Positions 25,141 to 34,106 of a DNA stretch of 64,000 nucleotides are shown here, in pieces. Each line of letters opens with the position of its first letter. The first letter of the stretch is position 1. The position numbers and the translations under genes are program-made. This DNA comes from Pigmentiphaga litoralis (GTDB lineage Bacteria > Pseudomonadota > Gammaproteobacteria > Burkholderiales > Burkholderiaceae_B): contig NZ_JACCBP010000001.1 in assembly GCF_013408655.1 (NCBI RefSeq), positions 3,596,001 to 3,660,000 on the forward strand, read 5' to 3'. Below the pieces are notes generated by a model that worked only from the letters and a program-made list of their open reading frames with translations, did not search any database and had not been told where the DNA came from.

Positions 25141-26346
25141 ATGTCTTTCCCCACCGCTTCGATTGCGTCCTGGCTGGGCGCCTGTGTGCCCGAACCGCTT
25201 CACGTCAGCCGCACCGAGCGCCTTCGCGCGGTGCTGGGCGCGTTGATCGGCATCGGCCTGACCGGCGTGATGTCGATCTGGACCATGGGCGACCATGCGG
25301 ATCTGCCCTTGTTGATCGCGCCCATGGGTGCATCGGCCGTATTGCTGTTCGCGGCGCCCGCCAGTCCGCTGGCCCAGCCCTGGAGCGTGATCGGCGGCAA
25401 CCTGCTGGCGGCCGCGATCGGTGTGACCTGTGCCAACTGGATCCCGGTGCCCATCCTGGCGGCAGCGGTGGCCGTGGCGTTGGCGATCGCGATGATGTTT
25501 GCGTGCCGGTGTCTGCACCCGCCGTCGGGCGCGGTGGCGCTCACCGCAGTATTCGGCGGGCCCGGCATCAAGGCGGCCGGGTATGGTTTTGTAGTGATGC
25601 CGGTGGCGATCAACAGTGTGATCATGCTCGCGTGCGCGTTGCTGTTTCATTGGGCGACGCGGCACCGGTATCCGCATCATGGCGGCACGCCCCACGTGGC
25701 GCGAACGACGCGGTCAGGGGTCACGGACGCCGACATCGCCGCCGTGCTGGACAGCCGCAATGAGCTGTTGACCATCGATACCGACGACCTTGTTACTCTG
25801 GTCGACGACGCGGAACAACGCGCGCAACAACGTACGGAGCAACGCGCAGAACCACGTGCCTGTAGCCGTGCCGCCGACGCCGATGACCTGACCGCCACGC
25901 ACGCCGCCCCTTTCCACGCCCATGCCGACATGACCACACGATCGACCAAGCCCCTGCAGAAGTCCGACTTTGAAGTGCTGTCGGAATTCCGGCATCAGCT
26001 GCGCCGCTTCCTGCATTTTTCGGAAGAGGTCGTCCAGGCAGAGGGCATCACGCCGCTGCAATACCTGTTGCTGCTGCATATCAAGGGCTTTCCGGGCCGC
26101 GAGTGGGCGACCATCGGCGAACTTGCCGAGCGGATGGTGTCGGTCCACCACGGCACGGTCGCGCTGGTGAATCGGTGCGTTGCGCTAGGCCTGGTGCGCC
26201 GCGAACCTGCGCCCGAAGACAAGCGCCAGGTACGCATCCACCTGACGGAACAGGGCGAGGTCGTGCTGGCAAGGCTGGCTGCGCTGCATCGGGAGGAATT
26301 GAAAACGACGTCCCGCCACTTCCAGCTGCCGTTCGAGAATTTATGA
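25141..26346 (+). CDS. HPP-family membrane protein fused to a MarR-family DNA-binding domain
   Basis: A 401-residue two-part protein. Residues 1-175 are an HPP membrane domain with about four to five hydrophobic helices and the family motif His126-Pro-Pro-Ser-Gly-Ala. Residues about 190-222 (VTDADIAAVLDSRNELLTID) match the linker that precedes CBS domains in other HPP proteins, but no CBS domain follows. After a Gln/Arg-rich linker (about 223-260) there is a complete MarR domain (SEFRHQLRRFLHFSEEVV, ITPLQYLLLLHIKGFPG, then VNRCVALGLVRREPAPEDKR with the wing). No ribosome site precedes the in-frame ATG at 25930, and no stop interrupts, so a fusion is the direct reading. The start at 25141 is chosen over a TTG at 25099. 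Confidence 0.85.
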   Translation: MSFPTASIASWLGACVPEPLHVSRTERLRAVLGALIGIGLTGVMSIWTMGDHADLPLLIAPMGASAVLLFAAPASPLAQPWSVIGGNLLAAAIGVTCANWIPVPILAAAVAVALAIAMMFACRCLHPPSGAVALTAVFGGPGIKAAGYGFVVMPVAINSVIMLACALLFHWATRHRYPHHGGTPHVARTTRSGVTDADIAAVLDSRNELLTIDTDDLVTLVDDAEQRAQQRTEQRAEPRACSRAADADDLTATHAAPFHAHADMTTRSTKPLQKSDFEVLSEFRHQLRRFLHFSEEVVQAEGITPLQYLLLLHIKGFPGREWATIGELAERMVSVHHGTVALVNRCVALGLVRREPAPEDKRQVRIHLTEQGEVVLARLAALHREELKTTSRHFQLPFENL

Positions 26347-26458
26347 CCCCCCTGGGCGCTTTGCGCCTCCCCCAGGGGCGGCACTGGCGGACCGGGGGAA
26401 TAAGCCCCCCCTGGGCGCTTCCCGCCTCCCCTGGGGGCGACACTGGCGGACCGGCGGA
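26345..26458. repeat. Two direct copies of a GC-rich hairpin element
   Basis: Two copies of about 53 bases (26345-26397 and 26405-26458) share the pattern CCCCCTGGGCGCTT, CGCCTCCCC, then ACTGGCGGACCGG. Within each copy the runs CCCCTGGGCGC and GCGCCTCCCCCAGGGG can pair as a long stem. They lie between the convergent ends of the HPP-MarR and flavin reductase genes. They may act as a two-way transcription end, or belong to a dispersed intergenic family of the genome. Confidence 0.7.
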
Positions 26459-26501
26459 GCCGGATCCGCTGTGTCCTGTTAATGCGCAGTGCCCTACCTA
26501 T

Positions 26502-27092
26502 CTATTCCGTCCTTGCCAGCGCCTGATCGCCGATCGCGTAGAACGTGCCGCCGGCGATGTAGTGCAGGCTTCTGAACGCGGGGCCGGCCGACTCGAATTC
26601 CCAGTGTCCGTTGCGGAACACGCGGGTGTCGGCCCAGGCGCCCACCACCTCGCCAATGAAGAGATCGTAGGCCTGCTGATTGTGCGGCTCGGGCAGCACC
26701 TTGCACACCAGCCAGGCCGAACATCCTTCGACCAGCGGGACATCGAACCCGGGCGCCTCGAAGGTCGACACCCCGCAGCGCGCCAGCTTGTCCGGCGCAT
26801 CGGCCAGGCTGAGGTTGCCCACGTCGTAGGTCAGCTGCAACTGCGCAAAGGTCGGCACCTGCAACACGAAATGTCCGCTGCCCTCCACCAGCCCCCGCGT
26901 GCGGGTGGCCTTGTCGATCACCACGGTGACCTTGGGCGGCGCAAAGTCCAGCGCGCACGCCCACGCCGCCGACATGACGTCGTCGACGCCGTCGTGACGG
27001 GACGAAACCAGAACGGTCGGCCCGTGGTTGAGCAGCCGGTAGGCTTTAGGTAGTTCGACCGGGGCGATGTGGGCGTCCATAGTTGCTGACAT
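26502..27092 (-). CDS. Flavin reductase-family protein (FMN-binding split barrel)
   Basis: A 196-residue flavin reductase / FMN-binding protein. Typical blocks are GPTVLVSSRHDGVDDVMSAA near residues 24-43, PKVTVVIDKATRTRGL, the FVLQVPT strand, and CSAWLVCKVLPEP. These proteins reduce FMN with NAD(P)H or use FMN to reduce small substrates, and often serve two-component monooxygenases; none is adjacent. There is no signal peptide. The ATG starts two bases after the stop of the DUF3108 gene, so the two are likely co-transcribed. Its end faces the HPP-MarR gene across the duplicated hairpin element. Confidence 0.85.
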   Translation of the reverse strand: MSATMDAHIAPVELPKAYRLLNHGPTVLVSSRHDGVDDVMSAAWACALDFAPPKVTVVIDKATRTRGLVEGSGHFVLQVPTFAQLQLTYDVGNLSLADAPDKLARCGVSTFEAPGFDVPLVEGCSAWLVCKVLPEPHNQQAYDLFIGEVVGAWADTRVFRNGHWEFESAGPAFRSLHYIAGGTFYAIGDQALARTE

Positions 27093-27094
27093 GC

Positions 27095-27910
27095 CTACTT
27101 CCGCTCGAACTTGCTCAACACCTGATCCAGGTAATCCCCATCCGATTCATTGGACAGCACCCGCACGGGCATCCAGTCGTAGTCCGCCGACAGCCAGACT
27201 TCCACTTTCTGCCCGTCGTCCTCATCCCGCTCGCGAACCAGGTGGACGGCCTTGACGGCGCCCAGCGGGGTGTCGAGCGTATCGGTGCCGGCCACCCTGA
27301 AGCGCCACATGCCGGTCCGGCTGGACCCTGCGACGCGGAAGGGAACGACCTTGCCGGATGCGAACACGTCGGGGTTCTTGCGGCCCATCGCGGCCAGTTG
27401 CACCAGCACCGACATGCGGTCCTGGGTGCCGGCCTGCAGGGGTTCCGACTCGCCGCCCGAGAAGGTGATCTTCTTGGCTTCCGGATCGAAGGTGACCGCC
27501 TTGACGCGTTTGTTGCGGGTTTCCTGATAGCGCGCGGGCTGCAGGCCGTCGGGGGTGATCACGCCGCTGCTCTCGAAATTGAAGCTGAACAGGGTGAAGC
27601 GGCCGCTGTTGACGAGCCGGTAGGCGTCGCCTTCGCGCATCCAGTCAAAGTGGCTATCGACATTGATCTTGAAGCCCTTGGCCGAAGCCTTCAGCGTGTA
27701 GGTCATGGACGATGAGCCGGGCACGCTGACGGCGGCAGGCGTTGCTGCCGCCGAGGATGCCGCCGCAGCGGCAGAGCCGGTCGCAACAAACGCTGCGACG
27801 GGAGCAAGCACCAGCGCGGCGGCCAGGGCGATACCGCGGCGCGCAACGGCCCGGCGCGCGAACGACAGGGGTTCGGTCATCAAGGAAGCGGTCATGCGGA
27901 ATGCAATCAT
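27095..27910 (-). CDS. DUF3108 domain-containing exported protein
   Basis: A 271-residue protein with an N-terminal hydrophobic export segment (RRGIALAAALVLAPVAAFVA) followed by an Ala-rich stretch. The rest is a DUF3108 beta-rich domain: TYTLKASAKGFKI, FDWMREGDAYRLVNSG, LFSFNFESSGVITPDGLQPARY and the C-terminal VWLSADYDWMPVRVLSNE. The fold is related to lipoprotein-carrier type clam shapes, but function is not known. The exact start is uncertain (ATG codons at 27910, 27895 and 27880). It is followed at two bases by the flavin reductase gene. In betaproteobacteria DUF3108 genes are often near purine and nucleotide genes; that is not the case here. Confidence 0.85.
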   Translation of the reverse strand: MIAFRMTASLMTEPLSFARRAVARRGIALAAALVLAPVAAFVATGSAAAAASSAAATPAAVSVPGSSSMTYTLKASAKGFKINVDSHFDWMREGDAYRLVNSGRFTLFSFNFESSGVITPDGLQPARYQETRNKRVKAVTFDPEAKKITFSGGESEPLQAGTQDRMSVLVQLAAMGRKNPDVFASGKVVPFRVAGSSRTGMWRFRVAGTDTLDTPLGAVKAVHLVRERDEDDGQKVEVWLSADYDWMPVRVLSNESDGDYLDQVLSKFERK

Positions 27911-28133
27911 GGGGCATGAAGACGCCGGTTGGCCCGGCGCCGCCTGTAAGCAAGGGGTTCATCGTACCGGACGCAGCAGGGTGTAGAGGGCCAGCGGATC
28001 GAGAGAGTTCCCCCGGCCAAACCGCCAGGCGGCGCATGTTACTGTAAGCGCATCCTGTCGCCCCCTGCCCGATACCCGGCATTCACGTGCCCCGGCCGGC
28101 CAGACTGACGCCCTATTCTTTCGTTTACGTCTT

Positions 28134-29123
28134 ATGAAACTCGCCTCCTTGCGCGACGGTTCGCGCGACGGTCAATTGATGGTGGTGTCGCGCGACCTCA
28201 AGACCGCGCATTTCGCCACCGACATCGCCCCCACGCTGCAGCGTGCGCTGGACGACTGGAACTTTGTCGTCTCCCAATTGCAGGACCTGTCCGACGCGCT
28301 GAATACCGGGCGCGCCCGCCACCCCTTCCCTTTTGATCCGTCCAAGTGCGCATCGCCGCTGCCGCGTGCCTATCAGTGGGCTGACGGGTCGGCGTACGTC
28401 AACCATGTCGAACTGGTGCGCAAGGCGCGCAATGCCGAGATGCCCGAGACGTTCTGGACCGATCCCCTGATCTATCAGGGCGGCAGCGACGATTTTCTGG
28501 GGCCGCATGACGACATCGTGGTGCCTTCCGAAGCGTTCGGCATCGATTTCGAAGGCGAGATCGCGGTGATCACGGGTGACGTGGCCATGGGCACGCCACC
28601 CAACGGCGCCAGCGACGCCATCCGCCTGCTGATGCTTGTCAACGACGTGTCGCTGCGCAACCTGATTCCGGGCGAGCTGGGCAAGGGCTTTGGCTTCTTC
28701 CAGAGCAAGCCCGCCACCGCGTTTTCGCCGGTGGCGGTGACGCCCGATGAATTGGGGTCGGCGTGGCGTGACGGCAAGGTGCATCGGCCGCTCACCGTCG
28801 AATGGAACGGCAAGGTGGTGGGCAAGCCGCTGGCGGGCGAAGACATGGTCTTCAACTTTCCGGCGCTGATCGCCCACATCTGCAAGACGCGCAATTGCCG
28901 GGCCGGCAGCATCGTGGGCTCGGGCACGGTATCGAACAAGGACAGTTCGGTGGGCTACGCCTGCATTGCCGAAAAGCGCTGTCTGGAAACCATTGAAACC
29001 GGTGCGCCGGTGACCGAATTCATGAAGTTTGGCGACAGCATCCGTATCGAGATGCTCGACGAAAAAGGCGCCAGCATTTTCGGCGCCATTGACCAGGTGA
29101 TCGCGCCCCCCGGCGCGGCCTGA
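28134..29123 (+). CDS. Fumarylacetoacetate hydrolase-family protein
   Basis: A 329-residue FAH-superfamily hydrolase. The metal-site region shows GIDFEGEIAVITGD (Glu ligands), MLVNDVSLRNLIPGELGKGFGFFQSKPATAF with Asp and Lys, and IVGSGTVSNKD near the C-terminus. The longer N-terminal part (MKLASLRDGSRDGQLMVVSRD) marks it as the variant common in betaproteobacteria that hydrolyses acylpyruvates or related 2,4-dioxo acids. It is distinct from fahA at 59488, which is the longer true fumarylacetoacetase type. It starts at an ATG without a clear ribosome site but with the typical family N-terminus. The PhaM gene follows 30 bases downstream. Confidence 0.9.
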   Translation: MKLASLRDGSRDGQLMVVSRDLKTAHFATDIAPTLQRALDDWNFVVSQLQDLSDALNTGRARHPFPFDPSKCASPLPRAYQWADGSAYVNHVELVRKARNAEMPETFWTDPLIYQGGSDDFLGPHDDIVVPSEAFGIDFEGEIAVITGDVAMGTPPNGASDAIRLLMLVNDVSLRNLIPGELGKGFGFFQSKPATAFSPVAVTPDELGSAWRDGKVHRPLTVEWNGKVVGKPLAGEDMVFNFPALIAHICKTRNCRAGSIVGSGTVSNKDSSVGYACIAEKRCLETIETGAPVTEFMKFGDSIRIEMLDEKGASIFGAIDQVIAPPGAA

Positions 29124-29153
29124 CCCCGCCCCCTATCGAGACAAGGAAGAGCG

Positions 29154-30293
29154 ATGATCCCCAGCGGTAATCCTTTTGCGTTCCCTGGCATGCCCGGCGC
29201 GGGCCCGTCTTTCGATCCGGGCGCGGCCAATCCGGTCATGCAGAGCCTGGATATGATGCGGCAGGTGTGGGGCAACCTCGGTTCGATGGCCACGGCGGCG
29301 CCGGGCGGAAACGTCCCCGGGCTGGATGAACTGGACAAGCGGATCACCGACCTGCGCGCGATTGAAAACTGGTTGAACCTGAACCTGACCATGCTGCGCG
29401 GAAGCATCCAGGGTCTGGAGGTGCAGCGCGCCACGATCTCGACGCTGCGCAATTTTGCGCAGAACGTCAGCAGTGCCTATCAGGCGCATACCCCGGCGGG
29501 TGCGTCCGACGCCGACGCGTCCGACCTGCCGCCGCCGTCGCCGCTGGAAATCGTGCTGGGCCTGCGCAAGGCGCCGGGGGCCGCGGCCGATGCATCGCCT
29601 TTCGGCTTCTCGGCCAGCGCCGCGCCATCGGCGCCGGCCCCCGCAGCATCCGCACCGGCTGCGCAGCCGACCGGGTGGCCGCACACGCCTGCGCACATGC
29701 CCGGGTCGGCGTCCACCGCGGCGTCCGCGCCGGCGTTCATCCCCACGCCGCCGCCGATGCCTGCAGCGATGCAGCCGCCCACCCCGCAGCCCGCCGCACC
29801 GTCGCAGCCCCAGACGCCTCCGGCCGACGCCGAGGCGGCTGACGACAGCACCGGTGCGCCACCCGGCTCGCCGCAGGCCAATGCGTGGTGGTCGATGCTG
29901 CAGGACCAGTTCAACAAGATCACCGCCGCCGCCTCGCAAGCGGTGCCCGCCGTCCCGGCGATGCCCCAGATGCCGGCGATGCCGCACATGGACCTGGCCA
30001 AGGCCGCCGCTGCCGCCGCGCGCACCGTGTTCGAACCGTCGCGCGCGCCGGATGCGCCTGCCCGCAAGGCAGCCCCTGCTGAACGCACGTCGCCACCTGC
30101 CCGCAAGGCCTCGTCGGGCAAGAACGGCGCAGCATCCAAGTCGTCGGCATCCAGGTCGTCTGCGCCCCGGCCCCCTGCATCCAAGGCCCCCGCCAAAAAG
30201 GCCGCCGGCAAGACCGCGGCCAAGCGGGCGCCTGTTGCCAGCAAGGCGCCGGCCAAGAAGGCGCCCGCGCGCGGAGCCCGAGGCAAGGCATGA
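29154..30293 (+). CDS. phaM: PhaM-family polyhydroxyalkanoate granule / nucleoid-associated protein
   Basis: A 379-residue PhaM-like protein. The conserved N-terminal helix pair reads LDELDKRITDLRAIENWLNL and NLTMLRGSIQGLEVQRATIS around residues 58-97; this is the signature of PhaM. A long middle part is very rich in Pro and Ala (about 120-270). The last 50 residues are Lys/Ala/Pro repeats (KAPAKKAAGK, KAPAKKAPARG) similar to histone H1-like tails that bind DNA. Known PhaM activates PHA synthase PhaC1 and tethers granules to the nucleoid, so both parts fit. The start has a GAGCG context and is 30 bases after the FAH gene. The end overlaps the FIST gene as ATGA. Confidence 0.88.
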   Translation: MIPSGNPFAFPGMPGAGPSFDPGAANPVMQSLDMMRQVWGNLGSMATAAPGGNVPGLDELDKRITDLRAIENWLNLNLTMLRGSIQGLEVQRATISTLRNFAQNVSSAYQAHTPAGASDADASDLPPPSPLEIVLGLRKAPGAAADASPFGFSASAAPSAPAPAASAPAAQPTGWPHTPAHMPGSASTAASAPAFIPTPPPMPAAMQPPTPQPAAPSQPQTPPADAEAADDSTGAPPGSPQANAWWSMLQDQFNKITAAASQAVPAVPAMPQMPAMPHMDLAKAAAAAARTVFEPSRAPDAPARKAAPAERTSPPARKASSGKNGAASKSSASRSSAPRPPASKAPAKKAAGKTAAKRAPVASKAPAKKAPARGARGKA

Positions 30294-31498
30294 CCACGCA
30301 GTTTCCCTGGGCGCATGCCACCCATCCCGATTGGCGGATGGCGGCGTCCTTGTGTCTGGCTCAGATCGAACACGCCAGCCGCACCGAAACCGGACGGCAG
30401 GCCACGCTGGGCTTTCTGTATCTGACCGACCACTTTGCTGAAGCCTCGGACGACATTCTGGCGTTTCTGCGGGAACGCACCGGGATCACGCACTGGACCG
30501 GCGCGATCGGGGTCGGCGTGGCGGCCGGAATGGCCGAATATATTGACGAACCCGCCATGGCCTTCATGCTGGCGGATTTTTCGCCCGATGACTTCCAGGT
30601 GTTCTCGGGCAAGTCACGCCCGCCGGCGCGGGAGGCACGCACTCCCAACGGCCGGTCCGCCTCGTGGACGGCCCTGGTGCACGCCGATGCCTCGACACCC
30701 GACCTGCCCGAACTGCTGCAGGACATGGCGGGCAAGATTGCGGGCGACACCCTGTTCGGCGGTGTGTCCAGCAGCCGCCACGCCAATGCCCTGATTGCCG
30801 ATGGCATCTTTGCCGGCGGCCTGTCGGGCGTGGTGCTGTCCGAGAACATCCAGGTCGAAAGCCGCATCAGCCAGGGCTGCCAGCCGATCGGCCCGGTGCA
30901 TCGCGTCACGGCATCGGCCGGACGGCTCTTGAACCGGCTGGACGACGCGCCCGCGCTCGACGTGCTGCTGCGCGACATGGGTGCCCCGACCGAATGGGCG
31001 CCCAGCATCGTGCAAGGCGTGCCGGTGGCGCCTGATGCCCGCAAGCAGCAGGCAGCCTCCACCGTGCAGATGCTGCAAGGCACTTTTATCGGTTTTGGTG
31101 AAGGCGACGCGTTTCTGCGGGGCAACTATCCGGTCCGGCCGCTGGTCGGCGTCGATCCGCACGAACGGGCGCTTGCCATGGGAGCCGAACTGGACGATGC
31201 CGATCACGTGGTGTTCTGCCGCCGCGATCGCCATGCCGCGCAGGTCGACCTGATCCGTGCGTGCACCGAATTGCGCGAAACCATCGAGACACGCTACGGC
31301 AGCATGGACCGCATCCGCGGTGCGCTCTACATCTCCTGCCTGGGGCGCACCGGTACGCTGTTCGGCGGTCCATCGGCCGAAATGCAGCTGGTGCAGCAGC
31401 AACTGGGCGACGTTCCCTTGATTGGCTTGTTCGCAAATGGCGAGATTTATGGGGACCGCATATCCTGGTACACCGGGGTTCTGGTGACTTTTCTTTAG
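30290..31498 (+). CDS. FIST-domain sensor protein (FIST N and FIST C)
   Basis: A 402-residue protein with FIST_N (about 25-215) and FIST_C (about 225-380) domains. Key blocks are LGFLYLTDHFAEASDDILAF, GAIGVGVAAGMAEY, LFGGVSSSRH, NYPVRPLVGVDP and the C-terminal SCLGRTGTLFGGPSAEMQLV, then LIGLFANGEIYGDRISWYTG. FIST domains are small-ligand sensors, possibly for amino acids, usually tied to signalling proteins. Here there is no attached output domain. The ATG overlaps the TGA of phaM, so the two proteins are made together, which suggests a link between granule control and a nutrient signal. This last step is inference. Confidence 0.9.
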   Translation: MTTQFPWAHATHPDWRMAASLCLAQIEHASRTETGRQATLGFLYLTDHFAEASDDILAFLRERTGITHWTGAIGVGVAAGMAEYIDEPAMAFMLADFSPDDFQVFSGKSRPPAREARTPNGRSASWTALVHADASTPDLPELLQDMAGKIAGDTLFGGVSSSRHANALIADGIFAGGLSGVVLSENIQVESRISQGCQPIGPVHRVTASAGRLLNRLDDAPALDVLLRDMGAPTEWAPSIVQGVPVAPDARKQQAASTVQMLQGTFIGFGEGDAFLRGNYPVRPLVGVDPHERALAMGAELDDADHVVFCRRDRHAAQVDLIRACTELRETIETRYGSMDRIRGALYISCLGRTGTLFGGPSAEMQLVQQQLGDVPLIGLFANGEIYGDRISWYTGVLVTFL

Positions 31499-31660
31499 TA
31501 TTGAAGAAGACTGGTCACACACCTTTCATCCTTTCCTTACCTTTTGTCAGACATACGTCGTTCGGCTTGCATCTGAATACCGAGCCCACGGTTAGTGTTC
31601 GCCAACGCGTACTGCGACGCGTGCAAACGTCACTGATGACAAAGACAAAGGAGCGGGAAG

Positions 31661-33340
31661 ATGGCGAAGAATCTCAAGCAAACAGGCCGCAAGGCGAGCC
31701 TGGCATCGACAACCCCATTCAAGCTGGCTGGCGCCGGCATGCTGTGCCTGGCGCTGGTCGCCTGCGGCGGCAGCGACGACGATAACAACAACAACACGCC
31801 TGCCCCGACCGCCCCTGGCGACGTCGTGGTCCTGACGGCAGCCGGCCAGCTCGCCAGCTTCAACCGCGCCGCTCCCCAGACGTTCCTGTCCTCCGTGGCG
31901 TTGACCGGTCTTGCCGCTTCTGGCGAAACCCTGGTCGGCATGGACTTCCGCCCGGCCGACAACCTGCTGTACGGCATCTCGACCACCGGCGTGATCTACA
32001 CGATCGACCCCGCCACCGGCGTCGCCACGCGTAAATCGGCCCTGGCTCCTGCCACCGCCGGCGGCGCTGCTGTCGTCCTGAACGGCACCACCTTTGGCGT
32101 CGACTTCAACCCCGCCGCCGACCGCCTGCGCGTCGTCAGCAACACGGGCCAGAACCTGCGTATCAACGTGGATACCGGCGCGACGACCGTCGACGGCATC
32201 GTGAACGGTGGCGCAGCTGGCGCAGCCGTGACCAGCGCGGCCTACACGAACTCGTTCGCCGGCACCGCCGCCACGACGCTGTATGACATCGATACCGCCA
32301 ACGACGTCCTGTACGTGCAGAACCCGCCGAACGACGGCACCCTGTCGACCCCGGTGCCGCTGGGCTTTGACGCCACTGCCGCCAACGGCTTCGACATCGA
32401 CGCCACGACCAACCAGGGCTTTGCCGCACTGACAGTCGGCGGCGTGACCAGCCTGTATGCGATCAACCTGACGCCGGCCGCGGGCGCGCCTGCCGCGACG
32501 CGCGTCAACGCCATCGGCGCCGGCACCACGGCCGTGGGCGGCCTGGCCCTGCGTCAGAAGGCCGGTCCGACCATGGTCGGCCTGACGTCCGACAGCCGCC
32601 TGGTGACCTTCAAGCCCGCCACGCCGGGTACCCTCGCCAGCAACGTGGCAGTCACGGGCCTGGCCACCGGTGAAACCGTGGTCGGCATCGACCAGCGTCC
32701 TGCCGATGGCAAGGTCTATGGCCTGAGCAGCACCGGCCGCCTGTTCACCGTCGTCCCGACCACGGGCGTGGCAACGGTGGTCGCCACCCTGGCTGCCGAT
32801 CCGGCCGACACGACCGCACCGTACACGGCCTTCCCGGCCGCCGGCACGACCTTCTCGGTCGACTTCAACCCGGTCGCCGATCGCCTGCGCGTGATCACCA
32901 GCACCGGCGCCAGCCTGCGCATCAACGTGGCCACCGGTGCAACGACCACCGACGGCAACATCAACCGCGCCGGCGCGGCCCCTGTGGTGGCGGCTGCGGC
33001 CTACACCAACAGCTTCGCGGGCACGACCGCCACGGCGCTGTATGACATGGAACGCACGTCGAACGTGCTGTCGCTGCAGAACCCGCCAAACGACGGCACG
33101 CTGGTCGACGTGGGCCCGTTGGGCACGACGATCGGCACCCGCGTCGGATTCGACATCGGCGGCGGCGCCAACGGCCTGGCAGTCGCCTCGTCGTCGACCA
33201 CCGCCACCGGCCCGTCGAAGCTGTTCACGGTCAACCTCGCCACCGGCGCCCTGACCGCGCTCGCCCCGACCGATACCAGCACTGGCCTGGTTGGCGGCGC
33301 GACCGGACCGTTGCTGACGGACATCGCCGTCGCATTCTGA
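31661..33340 (+). CDS. DUF4394 lipoprotein with two tandem copies
   Basis: A 559-residue exported lipoprotein. The lipobox is ALVAC with Cys35, followed by a Ser/Asp/Asn spacer. The rest consists of two DUF4394 units of about 250 residues each: the first with DFRPADNLLYGISTTG, the second with DQRPADGKVYGLSSTG, both then with VDFNPAADRLRV or VDFNPVADRLRV and a TNSFAGT(A/T)AT segment. The units are clearly a duplication. DUF4394 has a propeller-like repeat structure and unknown function; cell-surface position is expected. AAGGAG is seven bases upstream of the ATG. The gene stands alone, with 162 bases before it and about 100 after it. Confidence 0.9.
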   Translation: MAKNLKQTGRKASLASTTPFKLAGAGMLCLALVACGGSDDDNNNNTPAPTAPGDVVVLTAAGQLASFNRAAPQTFLSSVALTGLAASGETLVGMDFRPADNLLYGISTTGVIYTIDPATGVATRKSALAPATAGGAAVVLNGTTFGVDFNPAADRLRVVSNTGQNLRINVDTGATTVDGIVNGGAAGAAVTSAAYTNSFAGTAATTLYDIDTANDVLYVQNPPNDGTLSTPVPLGFDATAANGFDIDATTNQGFAALTVGGVTSLYAINLTPAAGAPAATRVNAIGAGTTAVGGLALRQKAGPTMVGLTSDSRLVTFKPATPGTLASNVAVTGLATGETVVGIDQRPADGKVYGLSSTGRLFTVVPTTGVATVVATLAADPADTTAPYTAFPAAGTTFSVDFNPVADRLRVITSTGASLRINVATGATTTDGNINRAGAAPVVAAAAYTNSFAGTTATALYDMERTSNVLSLQNPPNDGTLVDVGPLGTTIGTRVGFDIGGGANGLAVASSSTTATGPSKLFTVNLATGALTALAPTDTSTGLVGGATGPLLTDIAVAF

Positions 33341-33443
33341 TGGTGTTGCGCTTGGACGCTGTCGCGTTCTGAAGCAAGATAGAGGATGGCCCGCCCGATG
33401 CTCCGGCATTGCGCGGGCCATTCGCAAAAGCTGGAGACATGAC

Positions 33444-34106
33444 ATGACCCACCCTGCCCGCAAGACCCTTGCCCTGCGTCGTGATCCCCGCCGCCTTCAC
33501 ATGGCGTGGATGATGACCGCATTGGTCGCGGCGTCCCTGGTTGCGTTCCAGGCCATGGCAGCAGGACCGGGTGCACGAAGCGATGCACGGACGCTGGAAG
33601 TTGCCGATACGGCAGGTTCCTGCCCAAGCTCGCTCAATGTCGACATGCACAAATTGCAGGACGAATCGGTACAGAACCTGTGCCAGTACGCCGGCAAGGT
33701 GCTGCTGGTCGTGAACACCGCCAGCTATTGCGGCTACACGCGCCAGTACGAAGGGCTGGAAAAGCTGTACGGCAAGTACCGCAATCGCGGGCTGGTCGTC
33801 CTGGCCTTCCCGTCCAATGACTTTGGCCAGGAAGCGGCCGACAAGAGCAAGATCGAAACGCTCTGCTTCAATACCTACGGCGTGAAGTTTCCGATCTTCA
33901 CGCCCACCCCTGTGACGGGCAACGGGGCCAACCCCTTGTTCCGCACCCTGATCAAGACCACGGGGCAGGCGCCCGCGTGGAATTTCCACAAGTACCTGGT
34001 GGACCGGAATGGCCAGCCAGTGGCTGCGTTCCCCAGCAACGTCGAACCCGAAGATCCCCGCCTGACGCGCGAGATCGAACGCCTGCTGGCGCGGCCGACA
34101 ACGTGA
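33444..34106 (+). CDS. Glutathione peroxidase, exported
   Basis: A 220-residue peroxidase of the glutathione peroxidase family. The active site block is NTASYCGYTRQYEGLEKLY (peroxidatic Cys). FPSNDFGQEA carries a Ser where most members have Cys. WNFHKYLVDRNG has the conserved Trp-Asn. The N-terminus has a hydrophobic segment (MAWMMTALVAASLVAFQA) that should send it to the periplasm, unusual for cytosolic GPx. The ATG at 33444 has GGAG seven bases upstream; Met20 is possible. The downstream chalcone-isomerase-like gene begins at a GTG that overlaps the stop (GTGA), so both are coupled. It likely reduces lipid or organic peroxides in the envelope. Confidence 0.9.
   Translation: MTHPARKTLALRRDPRRLHMAWMMTALVAASLVAFQAMAAGPGARSDARTLEVADTAGSCPSSLNVDMHKLQDESVQNLCQYAGKVLLVVNTASYCGYTRQYEGLEKLYGKYRNRGLVVLAFPSNDFGQEAADKSKIETLCFNTYGVKFPIFTPTPVTGNGANPLFRTLIKTTGQAPAWNFHKYLVDRNGQPVAAFPSNVEPEDPRLTREIERLLARPTT

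Noticed and set aside
28134..29123. Calling the FAH-family gene a second fahA.
   Set aside because: It is 100 residues shorter and lacks the N-terminal domain seen in the protein at 59488; it belongs to the acylpyruvase-like branch.
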